From a virus: DNA of 38,265 bases. The notes under the pieces are model-generated. The model saw only the letters and a list, made by a program, of their open reading frames with translations. It was not told the DNA's origin and ran no database searches. Below are positions 4,938 to 11,605 of the stretch, in pieces (positions within the stretch are counted from its first letter, which is position 1; each line of letters opens with the position of its first letter). Made by a program: the position numbers and the translations under genes. The stretch spans positions 1 to 38,265 of IMG/VR virus record IMGVR_UViG_3300042558_000080; one strand, given 5' to 3'.

Positions 4938-5638
4938 CACCTTTAATAAAAGAAATGGTCAAGATGGTTTCAGTTTCTAATCTTGATCCAACAGAAATGC
5001 AATGGTTTGATATAACTGGTGCAATCAAAGAATATATTGGCTATGACCAACGTAAATATTTATTGCATCCAGCCCCATACAAAAACATGATGCTTTGCGG
5101 TCGCACAGAGCAAGGTGATTTCATGTTGTCGGTGTTAGCTGAGTCATCTGCTACTGTGGTAACAGGCTGGATTATGAAACCAACAGGATACAAAAGCCTT
5201 GGTTCTTTTCTTTTTGCCGAACACAATGGCGAACCAAAGGTTGGTGAAGTTGATGGGCCGATAGACCTTCAAGACCAATCAATGATGTGTGCAATTGTGA
5301 CAATGTTTTACGCATCGCTTGACATGAAAATTCAAGCGTATGTACCAACACCACACAAAGCCAACGTAAGCCGCAGCAAACGTGGATTAAAGCCACTGTA
5401 CGAATGGCATACCGTAGTCATTGAGCCATTAAAATTAAAACAAGAACATCAAGGCGGTACACACGCAAGTCCAAAAAGGCATCAAGCCCGTGGTCATTGG
5501 CGCACTTACAAATCAGGTAAGCGTGGATGGGTTAAAGAGTGTTGGCGTGGTGATGCCAGCAAAGGTACGGTATTTAAAGACTACAAAATAAAGGAGCAAG
5601 ATGAGATACGCAGCCCGAGTAGACGAAAATCAAGCTGA
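4934..5638 (+). CDS. Hypothetical protein with C-terminal RGHWR/RGD motif domain
   Basis: 234 aa. The N-terminal two thirds are mixed alpha/beta with no family I recognise. Residues about 186-222 form a compact basic motif: HQARGHWRTYKSGKRGWV followed by WRGDASKGTVFKDY. A similar RGHWR-x-GK-x-WV-RGD-x-G-x-DY tail is widespread in phage and bacterial hypothetical proteins of unknown function. The last 38 nt overlap the start of the nuclease gene at 5601. The position between replication and recombination genes suggests a DNA-metabolism role, which is inference only. Confidence 0.65.
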   Translation: MTPLIKEMVKMVSVSNLDPTEMQWFDITGAIKEYIGYDQRKYLLHPAPYKNMMLCGRTEQGDFMLSVLAESSATVVTGWIMKPTGYKSLGSFLFAEHNGEPKVGEVDGPIDLQDQSMMCAIVTMFYASLDMKIQAYVPTPHKANVSRSKRGLKPLYEWHTVVIEPLKLKQEHQGGTHASPKRHQARGHWRTYKSGKRGWVKECWRGDASKGTVFKDYKIKEQDEIRSPSRRKSS

Positions 5639-5864
5639 GATTGTTAAGGTTCTTAGGGATGCAGGTTGTTACGTTTGGGTAATCGGTCTGCCAGTTGACC
5701 TTTTGGTTGGCTACAAGAATCACACATTCCTAATGGAACTGAAAAGCGGCCCTACAAAGCGTTTAACGAGCCTACAGCAAGACTTTTTTGCAAAGTGGTG
5801 CGGTGGTACTTTGTGCAGGGTTGACAGCCCTGAAGCGGCTTTAAGAGCAATTGGGGTTATATGA
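5601..5864 (+). CDS. Small PD-(D/E)XK (VRR-NUC-like) nuclease
   Basis: 87 aa, ATG 5601 preceded by AAGGAG at good spacing. It shows the core of a PD-(D/E)XK nuclease: D33 in LPVDLLVGY, E46 and K48 in FLMELKSG, and a later Q60 in LQQDFF. The length fits stand-alone VRR-NUC/Holliday-junction-resolvase-like phage proteins. It probably cuts branched DNA during replication or recombination; substrate inferred from family. It is followed by NinB in a 4-nt overlap. Confidence 0.75.
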   Translation: MRYAARVDENQAEIVKVLRDAGCYVWVIGLPVDLLVGYKNHTFLMELKSGPTKRLTSLQQDFFAKWCGGTLCRVDSPEAALRAIGVI

Positions 5865-6184
5865 CACCAAGCCTTAGATCAGATCAACAAAACAAACTAA
5901 TGCACAGCATCATCGGTCAGATTGCTAAACAAGCAACATTGCACGGTAGTCGCTGGAATGCTGAGAGCTTTAAGCGATTTCTGATTGACCAATGGGCGCA
6001 TGAAAGCGGAGAGATGTCCAGCATCAGCAAAGTCATGCCAAGCATTGATGGTGAACGTGTTGTCCAGCTAGGCCATCAAAGCAGACGGTTTACCAAAGAG
6101 CAAGCCATTAGCTTTACCGAGTGGCTGTTGTATTGGGCCAACACCAATGGAGTCACGATTGACCAACCAAGAGAAAAAACATAA
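5861..6184 (+). CDS. ninB: NinB-family recombination protein
   Basis: 107 aa. It matches the NinB/Orf family: SDQQNKLMHSIIGQIAK at the N-terminus, RWNAESFKRFLIDQW in the middle, and SRRFTKEQAISFTEWLLYW near the C-terminus. In lambda, NinB (Orf) is a recombination mediator acting with SSB and recombinases. The ATG overlaps the nuclease stop by 4 nt, and a Ref-like HNH nuclease follows with a 38-nt overlap, forming a three-gene recombination module. Confidence 0.85.
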   Translation: MTPSLRSDQQNKLMHSIIGQIAKQATLHGSRWNAESFKRFLIDQWAHESGEMSSISKVMPSIDGERVVQLGHQSRRFTKEQAISFTEWLLYWANTNGVTIDQPREKT

Positions 6185-6440
6185 GCAAGCCGTAGCAAGC
6201 CTTGGCTGTGCGCTGTGCCATCACTTGCATGGCGACCATGATCCGGGGCCAGTGGAGCTTCATCACCTAAGAGCAGGGGGATGGGGCAAAGGCGGATATC
6301 TAACTTTGATGGGCCTATGCTACGAACATCATCGTGGCAATAAGGGTATTCACGGATTGGGGACTAGGGGCTTTGTGAAATATTATGGAGTCACTCAGCA
6401 AGAACTGCTTGAGTGGACACTAAACAAGATAGGAACATGA
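6147..6440 (+). CDS. Ref-like HNH nuclease (recombination enhancement family)
   Basis: 97 aa from ATG 6147. An in-frame TTG at 6159 would give a product starting at the conserved TNQEKKHKQAV segment and is a real alternative, because related proteins begin near there. Features: LGCALCHHLH (paired Cys), VELHHLRAGG, LTLMGLCYEHHRGNKGIHG. This is the Cys/His pattern of the P1 Ref (RecA-dependent nuclease) and NinG-like families, with HH as the likely metal and catalytic histidines. It likely nicks DNA in recombination intermediates. It lies directly after ninB. Confidence 0.75.
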   Translation: MESRLTNQEKKHKQAVASLGCALCHHLHGDHDPGPVELHHLRAGGWGKGGYLTLMGLCYEHHRGNKGIHGLGTRGFVKYYGVTQQELLEWTLNKIGT

Positions 6441-6441
6441 C

Positions 6442-6666
6442 ATGACTGAAGAAGAATTTTTAAAGCAAATTTCAGCTTTTCCTAGTGGTCAATACCAATT
6501 AGGCATGACTTTGCGCGATTACTTTGCAGCTAAAGCAATGCAAGGGCTGCTGGCAAATCCAAAGTTGGCAAATGAAATATTAAAAAATGGTGGCGCTCAG
6601 TCTGGTTGGATTGAAGATTCTGCTTGGGCTTTTGCAGACGCCATGCTGAAAGAGAGGAAAGCATGA
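6442..6666 (+). CDS. Small conserved phage protein
   Basis: 74 aa. It contains the segment MTLRDYFAAKAMQGLLANP, followed near the C-terminus by AWAFADAMLKERK. This LRDYFAAKAMQ-AxxxADAML pattern recurs in short proteins of many phages and prophages; function unknown. Mostly helical. It starts 1 nt after the upstream stop and is followed by an ATGA overlap. Confidence 0.72.
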   Translation: MTEEEFLKQISAFPSGQYQLGMTLRDYFAAKAMQGLLANPKLANEILKNGGAQSGWIEDSAWAFADAMLKERKA

Positions 6667-6917
6667 ACTACGCAGCAATTGCAGCGGCTATGAGAGCCGA
6701 GATTGAAGACAGCAAAAAGCTGTATATGCCCAACAGTCCCGGCGCATTTGTGCGTGACAGGTTGTTTAAGGATTGTTTGTGGGAAGAAGCGGCATGGGCA
6801 TGGGGATGCTTTTGTCGTGGCAACTTCAATATTCCTGAACTAGATGACCTGAACAATCAATTGAACGCACTTGCCGCTAACGAAAAGATGCCTGATTGGG
6901 GAGTTAAAGGAACATGA
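6663..6917 (+). CDS. Small hypothetical protein
   Basis: 84 aa from ATG 6663, which overlaps the upstream stop; an earlier in-frame start at 6624 is rejected. The N-terminus is a helix (MNYAAIAAAMRAEIEDSKKL). A central part rich in aromatic and acidic residues (CLWEEAAWAWGCFCRG) follows, then a Leu/Asn helix. No family recognised. Confidence 0.62.
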   Translation: MNYAAIAAAMRAEIEDSKKLYMPNSPGAFVRDRLFKDCLWEEAAWAWGCFCRGNFNIPELDDLNNQLNALAANEKMPDWGVKGT

Positions 6918-7012
6918 AACAACGAACAATCTTAGTGGCACTGCTGCTGGTATCGGCGGCAGTGTCTGTGTCAATCGTTTACGGCCTGTGGTGGCTGGCG
7001 GGGGTGGTATGA
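6914..7012 (+). CDS. Tiny single-span membrane protein
   Basis: 32 aa: a short basic start (MKQRT), a hydrophobic span at about residues 6-31 (ILVALLLVSAAVSVSIVYGL), and a WWLAGVV end. ATGA overlaps with both neighbours support translation. It could insert in the inner membrane; role unknown. Confidence 0.52.
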   Translation: MKQRTILVALLLVSAAVSVSIVYGLWWLAGVV

Positions 7013-7101
7013 CTGAATGCCAGCACCGTTGGGAACCTGTTGAAAGCCAGCCCATTTACAAATGCGCCCGTTGCGGTGCTTTTATGAGGATCATCAAATG
7101 A
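7009..7101 (+). CDS. Tiny zinc-ribbon-like protein
   Basis: 30 aa. C4-x-H6 near the N-terminus (MTECQHRW) and C19-x2-C22 (YKCARCGAFM) form a potential four-ligand zinc knuckle. Overlaps of 4 nt on each side place it in the coupled chain 6663-7750. It may bind nucleic acid or a protein partner, which is inference. Confidence 0.55.
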   Translation: MTECQHRWEPVESQPIYKCARCGAFMRIIK

Positions 7102-7295
7102 CAAGGCCAGATAGTCCTTGCATAGCAGTCTGTACGACTCTTTATGACACGGTTTGTAAAGGTTGTGGCCGAAGATACATGGAAGTTGTTTTGTGGAACT
7201 CTATGTCTCAAATAGAAAAAGAAGAAATTTGGCAACGCATAGACAAAGAAGCAACAGCTTGGCGGTACAACACTTACAAGGATAGAGTTAAATGA
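7098..7295 (+). CDS. DUF1289-family cysteine-rich protein
   Basis: 65 aa. It matches DUF1289: SPCIAVCTT at residues 6-14, CKGCGR at 20-25, then EVVLWNSMSQIEKEEIWQRI. The four cysteines C8, C12, C20 and C23 probably bind a metal or Fe-S cluster. The family occurs in proteobacteria and their phages; exact role unknown. Start at ATG 7098 by ATGA overlap; the in-frame start at 7062 is inside the preceding gene. Confidence 0.8.
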   Translation: MTRPDSPCIAVCTTLYDTVCKGCGRRYMEVVLWNSMSQIEKEEIWQRIDKEATAWRYNTYKDRVK

Positions 7296-7750
7296 GAAAG
7301 CAGTGTAAAAGGAAGGTTTACCAATTAATCAATCCTATATCTCACGCAATTGCTGGCGCTGGCATAACAACAGACGATTGCCTAAAGCAACTCAAAGACA
7401 AAGAGCTTGCCGCTATTGAAGCCATGCGTACAGGTAACGCAACCGTCTACACATGGCAAGAACTAGTAGACATGAACAACATCTGTCAGGTAATGTCGCG
7501 TCATGGCATAGGACCAGAAGCACTACCTGATTGCATGATGGCTGAGATTGAGCTTACACACGCCGCCAAACGATATGAGGCTACAGGTAGGATGCTGTTA
7601 ACCGGGACAGGTCTTAAGGCCATCAACGAAGTTTTAGAGTGGCATCACCTGCAAAGAACGTCAATCAGTCGGTCAGAGTACGAGCGCATGATTGCCAAAA
7701 CCCGTAACAAATTGCGCTCTCGCTCAAAAGACGTTACGGTTATACAATGA
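7292..7750 (+). CDS. Conserved hypothetical phage protein
   Basis: 152 aa. Basic N-terminus (MRKQCKRKVYQLINP), then mostly helical: ELAAIEAMRTGNATVYTWQE, LVDMNNICQVMSR, and a basic C-terminus (YERMIAKTRNKLRSRSK). Similar proteins sit late in early operons of betaproteobacterial phages. An antiterminator (Q-like) role is conceivable from position but no motif supports it. ATGA overlap with the upstream gene. Confidence 0.62.
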   Translation: MRKQCKRKVYQLINPISHAIAGAGITTDDCLKQLKDKELAAIEAMRTGNATVYTWQELVDMNNICQVMSRHGIGPEALPDCMMAEIELTHAAKRYEATGRMLLTGTGLKAINEVLEWHHLQRTSISRSEYERMIAKTRNKLRSRSKDVTVIQ

Positions 7751-7767
7751 CAACAGGAGAATCCACC

Positions 7768-8156
7768 ATGAAATTTAGCATCAAAGAAGCGCAAGAGAAC
7801 ATCATTGGCGACTTTGCCATGTGCCTTCTAAACTCGGTCACAGCAGCCCACATCCACCATTTGGCACTGATAGCTATGCTCAACACATGGCGCTTGGTGA
7901 GTTCTATGAAAACTTTGAAGACTTGGCTGACAAATTCATTGAAGCCTACCAAGGCAAAAAGTCGAAAATATTTTTCGCGGAAAAGGCACTTTTTCTGGGG
8001 GAAAATGGTTTGGAGCTAGTCCTGTACGTTGGCAAAGAAATTGCCAGATACCGCGAGATGCCCGGATTCCCACAAGATAGCGACCTGCAAAACATCGTTG
8101 ATGAACTGTCCGATCAAGTCGCATCTACACTTTACAAATTAAGATTTCTGAAATGA
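7768..8156 (+). pseudogene. DUF5856-like protein, frameshifted near 7863
   Basis: The N-terminal part starts at ATG 7768 (AGGAGA 7-12 nt ahead) and reads MKFSIKEAQENIIGDFAMCL to AAHIHHL (7861-7863). From there the homologous sequence continues in the -1 frame as GTDSYAQHMALGEFYENFED and so on to 8156. The combined product is 129 aa and matches what I recall of the DUF5856 family, with an AHxxHLxTxSYAQHMAL signature. No slippery heptamer is present at the junction (CCATTTGGCACTG), so a one-base loss, real or an assembly error in TTTGG, is more likely than programmed shifting. A +1 base there would restore one continuous frame. Confidence 0.68.
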
Positions 8157-8356
8157 CCCGACTCACAAAGAATCAAGCAGGTTGGTATTGGGGCTTAAAA
8201 GGCCCATATGCAACTAAAGACAAAGCGCAGCAAGTAGCCCAAACCGCATACGCAAACGGCTACAAACAGCAGAAAACTGACGTAATTTCCTTCAGAGTTG
8301 CTGAGAACACATGGATTCCACCGTCAAATTTGACCAAAAAATTTGAACAGGTTTGA
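8153..8356 (+). CDS. Small hypothetical protein, last gene of the rightward early operon
   Basis: 67 aa. Contains WYWGLKGPYATKDKAQQVAQ and AYANGYKQQKTDVISFRVAE; mixed helix/strand, basic. The start overlaps the previous stop by 4 nt. A terminator follows 35 nt after the stop. Function not recognised. Confidence 0.65.
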   Translation: MTRLTKNQAGWYWGLKGPYATKDKAQQVAQTAYANGYKQQKTDVISFRVAENTWIPPSNLTKKFEQV

Positions 8357-8390
8357 AGAAGTTTCTCTTGGTGCTAGGCTGAGAGCCTTT

Positions 8391-8418
8391 ATGCCCTGTT
8401 ACTCAGGGCATTTTTTTT
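8391..8418 (+). terminator. Intrinsic terminator of the rightward early operon
   Basis: ATGCCCTG (8391-8398) pairs with CAGGGCAT (8404-8411) across a 5-nt loop, followed by eight T (8411-8418). A smaller hairpin AGGCT-GAG-AGCCT lies just upstream (8375-8387). The T-run overlaps the stop codon of the leftward gene at 8417-8521. Confidence 0.88.
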
Positions 8419-8521
8419 AGTAAAAAAGCACATCAAAGTAGTGCAAAGCCAAAGCAGCTAAAGCTAAACCAATAACAATTGCAGCCAATGGATCTTGGTA
8501 TTTGATGATAAAGTTTGTCAT
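8417..8521 (-). CDS. Tiny membrane protein
   Basis: 34 aa: MTNFIIKYQDPLAAIVIGLA, then LAALALHYFDVLFY. One hydrophobic span at about 12-28. AGGA lies 7 nt before ATG 8521. It ends inside the T-run of the rightward terminator and follows the 8821-8561 gene on the same strand, 39 nt apart. Role unknown. Confidence 0.55.
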   Translation of the reverse strand: MTNFIIKYQDPLAAIVIGLALAALALHYFDVLFY

Positions 8522-8560
8522 GTTGTGTCCTTTGATGGGGCCGAAGACCCGGTTGATTGA

Positions 8561-8821
8561 TTAACGGCGAACCCACTTGGTTACATAACAAGCAACGCTA
8601 GACCCATACAAAACACGCACTTGTTTGTGTGTGCTGTTCTTTTTGTCAAAATCTTTTTGGCGAGCTTGCTGGATGGCAGCAAAAAACACTTCTGCGGAAA
8701 CAGGTTTGCCAGATAAAAAGAATTTTTGTTCGTCATCATGGTTTTGCCATTGGCTAGCCCAAACCCAATTGCTTTCTTCTACCGTGTGACCGTTGCTGTA
8801 AGTTGTTGCATAACGCTTCAT
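8561..8821 (-). CDS. Small hypothetical protein
   Basis: 86 aa: MKRYATTYSNGHTVEESNWV, then WASQWQNHDDEQKFFLSGKP, and a basic C-terminus ending KWVRR. CGGAG lies about 8 nt upstream of ATG 8821. It is transcribed opposite to its neighbours from the 8822-8945 divergent region, so it has independent control. No family recognised. Confidence 0.65.
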   Translation of the reverse strand: MKRYATTYSNGHTVEESNWVWASQWQNHDDEQKFFLSGKPVSAEVFFAAIQQARQKDFDKKNSTHKQVRVLYGSSVACYVTKWVRR

Positions 8822-8945
8822 GTCGTGTACTCCGTTGTGTTGTTGATGACTCTATTATCTACTTATCCACAATAAATTCCATAGGGAAAACCCTAAGATT
8901 GCACACTAAAAACCCTAATGGTTTTATATACAGTACATTGACAAA
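8822..8945. promoter_or_regulatory. Divergent control region with DnaA-box match and phased direct repeats
   Basis: AT-rich spacer between the leftward 8821-8561 gene and the rightward HNH gene. It holds an exact DnaA-box 9-mer TTATCCACA (8863-8871). It also has two direct repeats AAAACCCTAA (8887-8896 and 8909-8918), 22 bp apart, about two helical turns. A GATAAT -10-like hexamer is present on the minus strand, and TATATA (8925-8930) could be a weak rightward -10. Promoter positions are uncertain. Confidence 0.45.
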
Positions 8946-9368
8946 ATGCCATCAATACCTAAGACACAATGCGCTGAGTACCAATGCAAAGGCCCAAGCA
9001 TTAAGGGATCTGTGTACTGTGTAGATCACGCGCCAGCAGCTAAGACAACTGAAGACCGCAAGACCTTTAATGCCCATTACAACAACAAGGCTTGGCTATC
9101 AATACGCAACAGGCAGCTATCAACACAACCATTGTGCCAAGCATGTCTGTTAGATGGTCAGGTTATGTCAGCTAATCACGTTGACCATGTGTTCCCTTGG
9201 ACAGCTATAGGTGAACACGCATTTAGGCGCAACTTGTTCCAAAGCCTGTGTGAGACACATCACGGGGTCAAATCAGGGCTTGAAAAGAAGGGCGTGTACA
9301 GACACTACGTTGAGCCTGTTAAAGATTATAAATCTGAGGACTATGTTTATGTAATGTTGAATGCGTAA
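8946..9368 (+). CDS. HNH endonuclease of the packaging module
   Basis: 140 aa. N-terminal Cys cluster (C9, C14, C25, H28) and C64-x2-C67, then the HNH core: NHVDHVFPW (H78, D80, H81), N96, and SLCETHHGVKS (C102, H105/H106, K109). HNH proteins in this position, just before the small terminase, resemble HK97 gp74, which assists terminase cutting at cos. That role here is inference from position and family. Only a weak ribosome binding site is visible. A possible late promoter and a cos-like region follow. Confidence 0.85.
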   Translation: MPSIPKTQCAEYQCKGPSIKGSVYCVDHAPAAKTTEDRKTFNAHYNNKAWLSIRNRQLSTQPLCQACLLDGQVMSANHVDHVFPWTAIGEHAFRRNLFQSLCETHHGVKSGLEKKGVYRHYVEPVKDYKSEDYVYVMLNA

Positions 9369-9376
9369 TGAGTTAA

Positions 9377-9406
9377 CTGACAGACGCTTAAAAAATAAAA
9401 AATAAT
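9377..9406 (+). promoter_or_regulatory. Putative late promoter upstream of the terminase genes
   Basis: -35 CTGACA (9377-9382, 5 of 6), 18-bp spacer, -10 AATAAT (9401-9406, 5 of 6), in the A-rich stretch after the HNH gene. It would read through the G-run region into the terminase and head genes. Confidence 0.42.
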
Positions 9407-9552
9407 ACTTAGAAACTAATTCTATTTGGAACTGTTAAAGAGCAAGCGCGAACTCAATTACGGGGGGGTACAAAGTCAGAGGGGGGGAGTTTGCGTGGGA
9501 ATTCCCTAAATGTGCTACGCTTGCGTCAGACAAGACAAAAGGAACTCAACTT
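9407..9552. other. Gene-free packaging region, candidate cos/terminase-recognition site
   Basis: No ORF. The segment between the HNH and small terminase genes holds two G7 runs (9462-9468 and 9481-9487) separated by 12 nt, a perfect palindrome GGGAATTCCC (9497-9506), and a direct repeat TTGCGT (9491-9496 and 9521-9526). HNH-plus-P27-terminase phages typically carry cos here. G-runs and repeats are consistent with nick sites and terminase binding, but the exact cut cannot be read from sequence. Confidence 0.5.
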
Positions 9553-9924
9553 ATGGCAAAAAAACCTCGTCACATCCTTGGCTACTTAAACGATCCGTCC
9601 ACTTGGGACAAGGCTGCGTTTGAAACGGCTATTCGCGCAGAAGTCGAAGCCTCGACAGGAACACTCACGGCATCTGACGAACTGTTGGTTGGCGCATTGG
9701 TCATCACTGTTGACAGCTTGCTGACTGCTGAAATTAACATCCGTGAGAGGGGTCATGTCACGGTTTACGGCAACAACGAAGGCGTAACAGCTTGGTTCAA
9801 GATTCGCACTGAGATGGCTGACAAGGCTATCAAGATGCTGGCTGAGTTGGGGCTTGTTGCCCGTGGTCGCCCAAAGTTGAAGGCAAAAGTGAGTGATGTA
9901 GATGAGCTATTCGCCACTGCTTAA
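9553..9924 (+). CDS. terS: Terminase small subunit (P27 family)
   Basis: 123 aa; AAAGGA lies about 8 nt before ATG 9553. The middle of the protein (LLVGALVITVDSLLTAEINI, then VTVYGNNEGVTAWFKIRTEM) and the C-terminal LAELGLVARGRPKLK fit the P27-like small terminase family. It recognises phage DNA at the packaging site and delivers it to the large subunit. Overlaps the large subunit gene by 23 nt. Confidence 0.82.
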   Translation: MAKKPRHILGYLNDPSTWDKAAFETAIRAEVEASTGTLTASDELLVGALVITVDSLLTAEINIRERGHVTVYGNNEGVTAWFKIRTEMADKAIKMLAELGLVARGRPKLKAKVSDVDELFATA

Positions 9925-11581
9925 CCCTGCGTTTGAGTATGCGGTAGCGGTGACTCGGGGTGACATTCAGGCGTGTGAGGATGTCAAACTAGCTTGCCAA
10001 CGGTTCTTGGATATGGTCGAACGTAAGGATGCGCCTTACGAGTTTGTCCCTGCCAAGGCTGAACACATCCTCAAATTCGTCAAGTTTTGCCGCCATGTCA
10101 AAGGCCCGGATGCCGGGAAATCCATTGAGCTACAGCCGTTTCAGGTCATGTACTTGGCGGCTATCTACGGATTTAGGGACAGGCGTGACCACACATACCG
10201 ATATGTCACTGATGTCATTTTGTTCGTGCCTCGCAAATCTGGCAAGACAACCATTGCGTCCATCATTGCGCTGTATGAGTTGCAGTTTGGTGATGCTGGT
10301 GCTGAAGTGTTTACTCTGGCTACCAACAGGGATCAAGCGAGTATTTGCTTTGATTCGTCCAAGGCTATCGTAGAAAACATGAAGCCTGAGTTGGGGGCTA
10401 AGTTTATTGCTTACCGTAGTGAACTCAAGAAGGCTGGCGACTCAACCTCTACTTACCGGGCGCTGTCACGGGAGAACCGTAAGACAGGTGACGGTAAAAA
10501 CCCTTCTTGCGCCATGATTGACGAGGCTGCTCAGATTACTGAGAGACAGTCAATTGAGGTGTTGCACTCGGGTATGGGCGCTCGGAAGAACCCGCTGCGT
10601 ATGTACCTGACAACTGCCAGCTTCACTAAGGAAACCAAGTTCTTTGAAGACCTTTCCCACTTTCGTACTGTCTTGCGTGGCGCTTCTGCTGATAGCTTTC
10701 GCTGGTTTGGTCTACTGTATAGCATTGATCCCGGAGATAATTGGGCTGACCCTGCGGTATGGGGCAAAGCGAACCCGATGCTTGGGGTATCGGTCACGAC
10801 TCAGCACATTGCACAAATGGCTGAAGAAGCGTCTGCCAAGCCAGCAAGCCTGAACGAGTTTCTGTGCAAGCAGTTGAACATTTATGTGTCGGCTAACTCT
10901 GCTTGGGTTGACCGTAGGTATTGGGATGAGTCGATTGCGCCATTCCCGACTGACAAACCAGAATCGACATTTGTTGCGTTTGACTTGGCGCACACACGGG
11001 ACTTGAACGCTGTTTGCACTTTGCACAGGTACAGCGAAGAAAACTTCTATGCCAAGTTCCAATTCTTTTTGCCAGAAGAAAGCATTGAGCTAATCCCGAA
11101 CCACTACAAGAGCATTTTTTTACAGGCCAAGTCAACTGGCATATTGAGGCTTACGCCGGGTAACGTAACTGACCTGACCGAGATTCAAAATTACATCAAG
11201 CAAGAGTGCGAGAAGTACAACGTCAAAGAGATAGCGTATGACCCATACAACGCCGCTGCTTTAGTGGCAAACCTGTACGCTGATGGCTTGCCTGTAAAAA
11301 AGGTTGGTCAGGGCATGGCAATGCTGTCAAACCCTTCCAAGACCACTGAGCAACTGATTCTGAAGAAGGCGATTCACCATGATGGCAACCCGTTTGTTGG
11401 TTGGCAGCTAGGAAACTGCGAGGTTTACACTGATGTCAACGGCAACGTAAAGGTCAGGAAGAACGAAGCAGACCCGTCAGCCAAAGTGGACGGTATTATT
11501 GCCATGATTATGGCTTTGCACTGCCATTTGGATAACGTATTTGTCAGTGATTCATTTGGCTTTAGGTCGCTTGAGTGGTAA
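9902..11581 (+). CDS. terL: Terminase large subunit
   Basis: 559 aa. Walker A-like motif VPRKSGKTT (residues 109-117), Walker B AMIDE (204-208), and a coupling-type segment further on (MYLTTASF). The C-terminal RNase H-like nuclease has AFDLAHTRD, YDPYNAAAL and the late DGIIAMIMA segment with conserved Asp residues. Size and motif order fit the HK97-type terminase family. It is the ATP-driven packaging motor and cutter. Start chosen at ATG 9902 inside the end of terS. Confidence 0.93.
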   Translation: MSYSPLLNPAFEYAVAVTRGDIQACEDVKLACQRFLDMVERKDAPYEFVPAKAEHILKFVKFCRHVKGPDAGKSIELQPFQVMYLAAIYGFRDRRDHTYRYVTDVILFVPRKSGKTTIASIIALYELQFGDAGAEVFTLATNRDQASICFDSSKAIVENMKPELGAKFIAYRSELKKAGDSTSTYRALSRENRKTGDGKNPSCAMIDEAAQITERQSIEVLHSGMGARKNPLRMYLTTASFTKETKFFEDLSHFRTVLRGASADSFRWFGLLYSIDPGDNWADPAVWGKANPMLGVSVTTQHIAQMAEEASAKPASLNEFLCKQLNIYVSANSAWVDRRYWDESIAPFPTDKPESTFVAFDLAHTRDLNAVCTLHRYSEENFYAKFQFFLPEESIELIPNHYKSIFLQAKSTGILRLTPGNVTDLTEIQNYIKQECEKYNVKEIAYDPYNAAALVANLYADGLPVKKVGQGMAMLSNPSKTTEQLILKKAIHHDGNPFVGWQLGNCEVYTDVNGNVKVRKNEADPSAKVDGIIAMIMALHCHLDNVFVSDSFGFRSLEW

Positions 11582-11605
11582 AGTGTAGGGAATTGAGGAG
11601 AAATC

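Noticed and set aside
7855-7870. Programmed frameshift in the DUF5856-like gene
   Set aside because: No X-XXY-YYZ heptamer or downstream hairpin is evident at the break, unlike the clear signal at 20325.
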